From the NCBI GenBank assembly GCA_023525915.1, contig CP026657.1, forward strand, positions 620,001-684,000: DNA of 64,000 bases, given 5' to 3'. Position numbers and translations under genes: made by a program. The notes beneath the pieces are model-generated. The model searched no databases. It was given only the letters and a program-made list of their open reading frames with translations, and was not told the DNA's origin. Below are positions 61,336 to 64,000 of the stretch, one piece after another; positions within the stretch are counted from its first letter, which is position 1; each line of letters opens with the position of its first letter. Source of the DNA: Acetispira formosa (nom. nud.) (GTDB taxonomy: Bacteria > Desulfobacterota > Desulfarculia > Adiutricales > Adiutricaceae).

Positions 61336-62595
61336 ATGGATAAAATTATTATTGAAGGCGGTCAGCCTCTGCATGGGGAGGTCAAGGTCAGTGGGGCCAA
61401 GAATACCATCCTCCCCCTGATGGCCACCTCCATATTGTGCGACGGGCCGCTGATTCTGGGCAATGTCCCCCGGCTGAAAGACCTGGTCACCATGGCCAGG
61501 CTCCTCAGCCATATGGGCGGACGGGCCGAGATGGACGGCAATATGGCCGAGTTCGATCTGTCGTCACTCAGCGCCCCGGAAGCCCCCTACGAACTGGTCA
61601 AGACCATGAGGGCCTCAGCCCTGGTGCTGGGGCCGCTTCTGGCCCGGCACGGCCGGGCCAGAGTCTCGCTGCCGGGCGGCTGCGCCATTGGCGCACGTCC
61701 GATTGACCTCCATCTCAAGGCCCTGGAAGCCATGGGGGCCTCCATTGACCTCGATGGCGGATATGTGGTGGCCAGAGCCCCCCAAGGCGGTTTGAGGGGC
61801 GCGCGCATTCATTTTGAGACCGTCACCGTGACCGGCACGGAAAATTTAATGATGGCCGCCGCCCTGGCCAAGGGCCAGACTATCATCACCAACGCGGCCC
61901 GCGAACCGGAAGTAACCGACACAGCCCAGGCCCTGATTGCCATGGGCGCGCGGATAAGCGGGCACGGCACGGACGAACTGATCATCGAAGGGGTGGACGT
62001 TCTGCACCCGGCCACCTATTGGGCCATGCCGGACCGCATTGAGGCCGGGACGCTCATAGTGGCCGCCGCCATTGCCGGGGGGGAAGTCGTCCTGCGCGGT
62101 TCGCCTCACGCGGCCCTGGAGGCCGTCTATGCCAAGATAAGGGACGCGGGCGTGGAACTGCGCGAGGAAGAGGACGACCTGCGGGTCATTTCCTGCGGGG
62201 CCATTCGCTCCACCAACATCACTACCCAACCGCATCCCGGATTTCCCACCGACATGCAGGCCCAGTTCATGGCCCTGATGACTATTGGCGACAAGGCCTC
62301 CATCATCACGGAGACCATCTTTGAGAACCGCTTTATGCACGTCAGTGAACTGAGCAGGCTGGGCGCGGATATCACCATGGAGGGCCGCACGGCCGTGGTC
62401 AAGGGAGTCTATCGTCTGTCCGGCGCACCCATGATGGCCACCGATTTGAGGGCTTCGGCCAGCCTCATTCTGGCCGCCCTGGCCGCGCACGGCCAAAGCG
62501 AGATTTCGCGCGTCTATCACCTTGATCGCGGCTATGACCGGCTGGATGAAAAGTTAACCAGTCTGGGGGCCAGGATTAAACGCCTCAGCGATTGA
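61336..62595 (+). CDS. murA: UDP-N-acetylglucosamine 1-carboxyvinyltransferase
   Basis: 419 residues. First committed step of peptidoglycan synthesis. Catalytic Cys116 in [14 protein letters not shown], the residue attacked by fosfomycin; [11 protein letters not shown] at the N-terminus and [16 protein letters not shown]. The ATG at 61336 follows GAGGG; a GTG at 61315 is in frame but upstream of the RBS. Followed by a terminator. Confidence 0.96.
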   Translation: MDKIIIEGGQPLHGEVKVSGAKNTILPLMATSILCDGPLILGNVPRLKDLVTMARLLSHMGGRAEMDGNMAEFDLSSLSAPEAPYELVKTMRASALVLGPLLARHGRARVSLPGGCAIGARPIDLHLKALEAMGASIDLDGGYVVARAPQGGLRGARIHFETVTVTGTENLMMAAALAKGQTIITNAAREPEVTDTAQALIAMGARISGHGTDELIIEGVDVLHPATYWAMPDRIEAGTLIVAAAIAGGEVVLRGSPHAALEAVYAKIRDAGVELREEEDDLRVISCGAIRSTNITTQPHPGFPTDMQAQFMALMTIGDKASIITETIFENRFMHVSELSRLGADITMEGRTAVVKGVYRLSGAPMMATDLRASASLILAALAAHGQSEISRVYHLDRGYDRLDEKLTSLGARIKRLSD

Positions 62596-62626
62596 GTATT
62601 GTTTTCCTGATTCAGCTTTGTTCCGC

Positions 62627-62653
62627 AAAATCCCGCTCGCCAGCGGGATTTTT
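62627..62653 (+). terminator. Terminator after murA
   Basis: AAAATCCCGCT-cgcc-AGCGGGATTTTT, a standard rho-independent terminator 32 bp after the stop codon. Confidence 0.9.
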
Positions 62654-62762
62654 GTTGGCGGGGAACTGATTGGCCGCATTTCCTATTTTTTGTAAGCATG
62701 TCCGAAAATGGCCGGTTTTTTGTAAAAAAGGTGTTATACTTTTTAACATAGAGGTTGCGATT

Positions 62763-64000
62763 ATGCTGACAAGTGAAGACAAAGCCCGATACGCGGCTTT
62801 CAAAGCCAAAGATACACGGTTCGATGGCCGTTTCTTTGTGGGAGTCTCTTCCACCGGCATATATTGCCGTCCGGTCTGCCGGGCCAAGCTTCCCAAACCT
62901 GAAAACTGCACCTTCTACGCCACAGCGGCGGCGGCCGAACAGGCGGGCTACCGTCCCTGCCTTTTATGCCGCCCGGAACTGGCTCCCGGCGCGGCCCCGG
63001 TGGATGCGTCGGCCACTCTGGCCCGCCGGGCGGCGGCGCTTCTGGAGGACGACTGCGGCAGCGGGCAGAGCCTTGAGGAAGTGGCCAGCCGTCTCGGCTG
63101 TTCGGCTCGCCACCTGCGCCGGAGCTTTGTGGCGGAATTCAGCGTCTCGCCGGTTCAATACTTGCAAACCTGTCGTCTGCTTCTGGCCAAAAACCTTCTT
63201 ACCGACACCGACCTGTCAGTTATAGACGTGGCCATGGCCGCCGGTTTCGGGAGCCTGAGGCGTTTTAACGATTTGTTCAAAAAGCAATACCGCCTTGCGC
63301 CAACCGCCCTCCGTAGACAGACGGCCGGTGTTCCGGGACGCGGAGGCGACGTAACCGTGACCCTGGGCTACCGCCCTCCCTATCAGTGGCAAAGAATGCT
63401 GGATTTTCTGGCCCAGAGGGCCATCAGCGGAGTGGAGGTGAGCAGAGACGGGGAATATTTGCGCACCGTGCGTCTGGTAACCGCTGAAGGCCAAATCGTG
63501 CGCGGCTGGGTGCGTGTAGGGCACCAGCCGGAAAGCAACGCACTGACCGTTACCGTGGCCTCTGCCCTTTTGCCGGTGCTCCCCCAGGTCCTGGCCCGTA
63601 TCCGTCACCTGTTTGATTTGCATTGCGATCCACAGGCGGTTGAGGAGGTTTTGGCTTCCATGAACAATATCCGTCCCGGCCTGTGCCAGCCCGGCGCTCG
63701 TCTGCCGGGCTGTTTTGACGCATTCGAGATGAGTGTACGGGCGGTGCTGGGACAGCAAATTACGGTAAAAGCGGCGGGGACTCTGGCCTGTCGCCTGGCG
63801 GAGGTTTACGGCCAGCCGATTGAGAGCGGAATTGAGGGGCTGACCAGAACTTTTCCCGCGCCGGAGGATATCATCGCCTTAAACGGCCCAATAGAAGAGC
63901 ATCTCGGCCCCTTGGGCATTATCGGAACGAGGGCCAATACCATTTTAACACTGGCCGGTGCTCTGTCGCGGGGTGAGTTGGATCTGAGTTTTCGCGCCCA
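62763..64000 (+). CDS. Ada-type regulator fused to AlkA DNA glycosylase (3' partial)
   Basis: At least 412 residues; runs off the window end. Order: Ada N-terminal zinc domain with the cysteines GIYCRPVCRAK and CLLCRPEL (the first accepts methyl from phosphotriesters), an AraC-type HTH (SLEEVASRLGCSARHLRRSF, SVIDVAMAAGFGSLRRFNDL), then the AlkA N-terminal domain (YRPPYQWQRMLDFLAQRA) and the start of the HhH-GPD fold (SVRAVLGQQITVKAAG). The catalytic Asp lies beyond the end. Methylation sensor, regulator and 3-methyladenine glycosylase in one protein, as known in several bacteria. RBS AGAGG precedes the ATG. Confidence 0.93.
   Translation, partial: MLTSEDKARYAAFKAKDTRFDGRFFVGVSSTGIYCRPVCRAKLPKPENCTFYATAAAAEQAGYRPCLLCRPELAPGAAPVDASATLARRAAALLEDDCGSGQSLEEVASRLGCSARHLRRSFVAEFSVSPVQYLQTCRLLLAKNLLTDTDLSVIDVAMAAGFGSLRRFNDLFKKQYRLAPTALRRQTAGVPGRGGDVTVTLGYRPPYQWQRMLDFLAQRAISGVEVSRDGEYLRTVRLVTAEGQIVRGWVRVGHQPESNALTVTVASALLPVLPQVLARIRHLFDLHCDPQAVEEVLASMNNIRPGLCQPGARLPGCFDAFEMSVRAVLGQQITVKAAGTLACRLAEVYGQPIESGIEGLTRTFPAPEDIIALNGPIEEHLGPLGIIGTRANTILTLAGALSRGELDLSFRA

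Noticed and set aside
1-64000. tRNA, rRNA, tmRNA genes, prophage or integrase genes
   Set aside because: No T-loop-like motifs, rRNA segments or phage/integrase protein signatures were found on either strand by eye; a dedicated scan was not possible.

Overview
The window reads as a chromosomal segment of a Gram-negative, strictly anaerobic, amino-acid-fermenting bacterium, most likely a deltaproteobacterium (Desulfobacterota-like). The Gram-negative envelope is shown by an Mla-type lipid transport operon, an OmpA-family protein, a CpoB-like protein and PBP1A. Anaerobic life is suggested by a corrinoid-activator-like ASKHA protein, a B12-dependent glutamate mutase, a class I (iron-sulfur) fumarase-type hydratase and a polyferredoxin. 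The rpmE-DUF1385-prfA-prmC order also fits deltaproteobacteria. The species cannot be named from sequence alone. I see no phage, plasmid, CRISPR, tRNA or rRNA genes.

Layout: 0.1-5 kb, RACo-like activator, TauE/SafE exporter, OmpA-like and CpoB-like envelope proteins. 5.3-10.6 kb, PBP1A, RdgB, a small unknown protein and a TtcA-like PP-loop enzyme, interrupted by a repeat-rich 0.85 kb gap. 10.7-15.3 kb, a five-gene lipid-transport operon (TctC-like binding protein, STAS-MlaE, MlaF, MlaD, auxiliary lipoprotein). 15.35-16.2 kb, a giant quasi-palindrome. 16.2-22.3 kb, a hybrid histidine kinase and a cupin/PocR kinase with its AraC-type response regulator. 22.4-27.7 kb, alanine dehydrogenase, a variant serine hydroxymethyltransferase, formimidoyl-THF cyclodeaminase and glutamate formimidoyltransferase.

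The centre of the window (28-42 kb) is a glutamate-fermentation locus. A PrpR-type sigma-54 activator precedes a good sigma-54 promoter. Behind it come glutamate mutase (glmS, glmL, glmE), methylaspartate ammonia-lyase, an AtuA-like protein, a DUF4387 protein, a P-loop protein with an alanyl-tRNA-synthetase-like extra domain, a two-subunit mesaconase/fumarase, a GltS glutamate importer and HutD. Together they would import glutamate and take it through 3-methylaspartate and mesaconate to citramalate. Glutamate from histidine would enter through the formimidoyltransferase. No citramalate lyase is present, so the AtuA/DUF4387/P-loop module is the unexplained part of the pathway.

42-64 kb is mostly housekeeping (prmC, prfA, rpmE, proA, RNase J, lepA, folE2, murA, an Ada-AlkA repair protein running off the end). 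It also holds a diguanylate cyclase, a 1041-residue protein with about 26 dodecapeptide repeats, and a small unknown gene behind a structured leader.

The non-coding DNA is unusually rich in long hairpin repeats. I see at least six families. In two of them the loops stay conserved while the stems change with compensation, which points to selection on structure.
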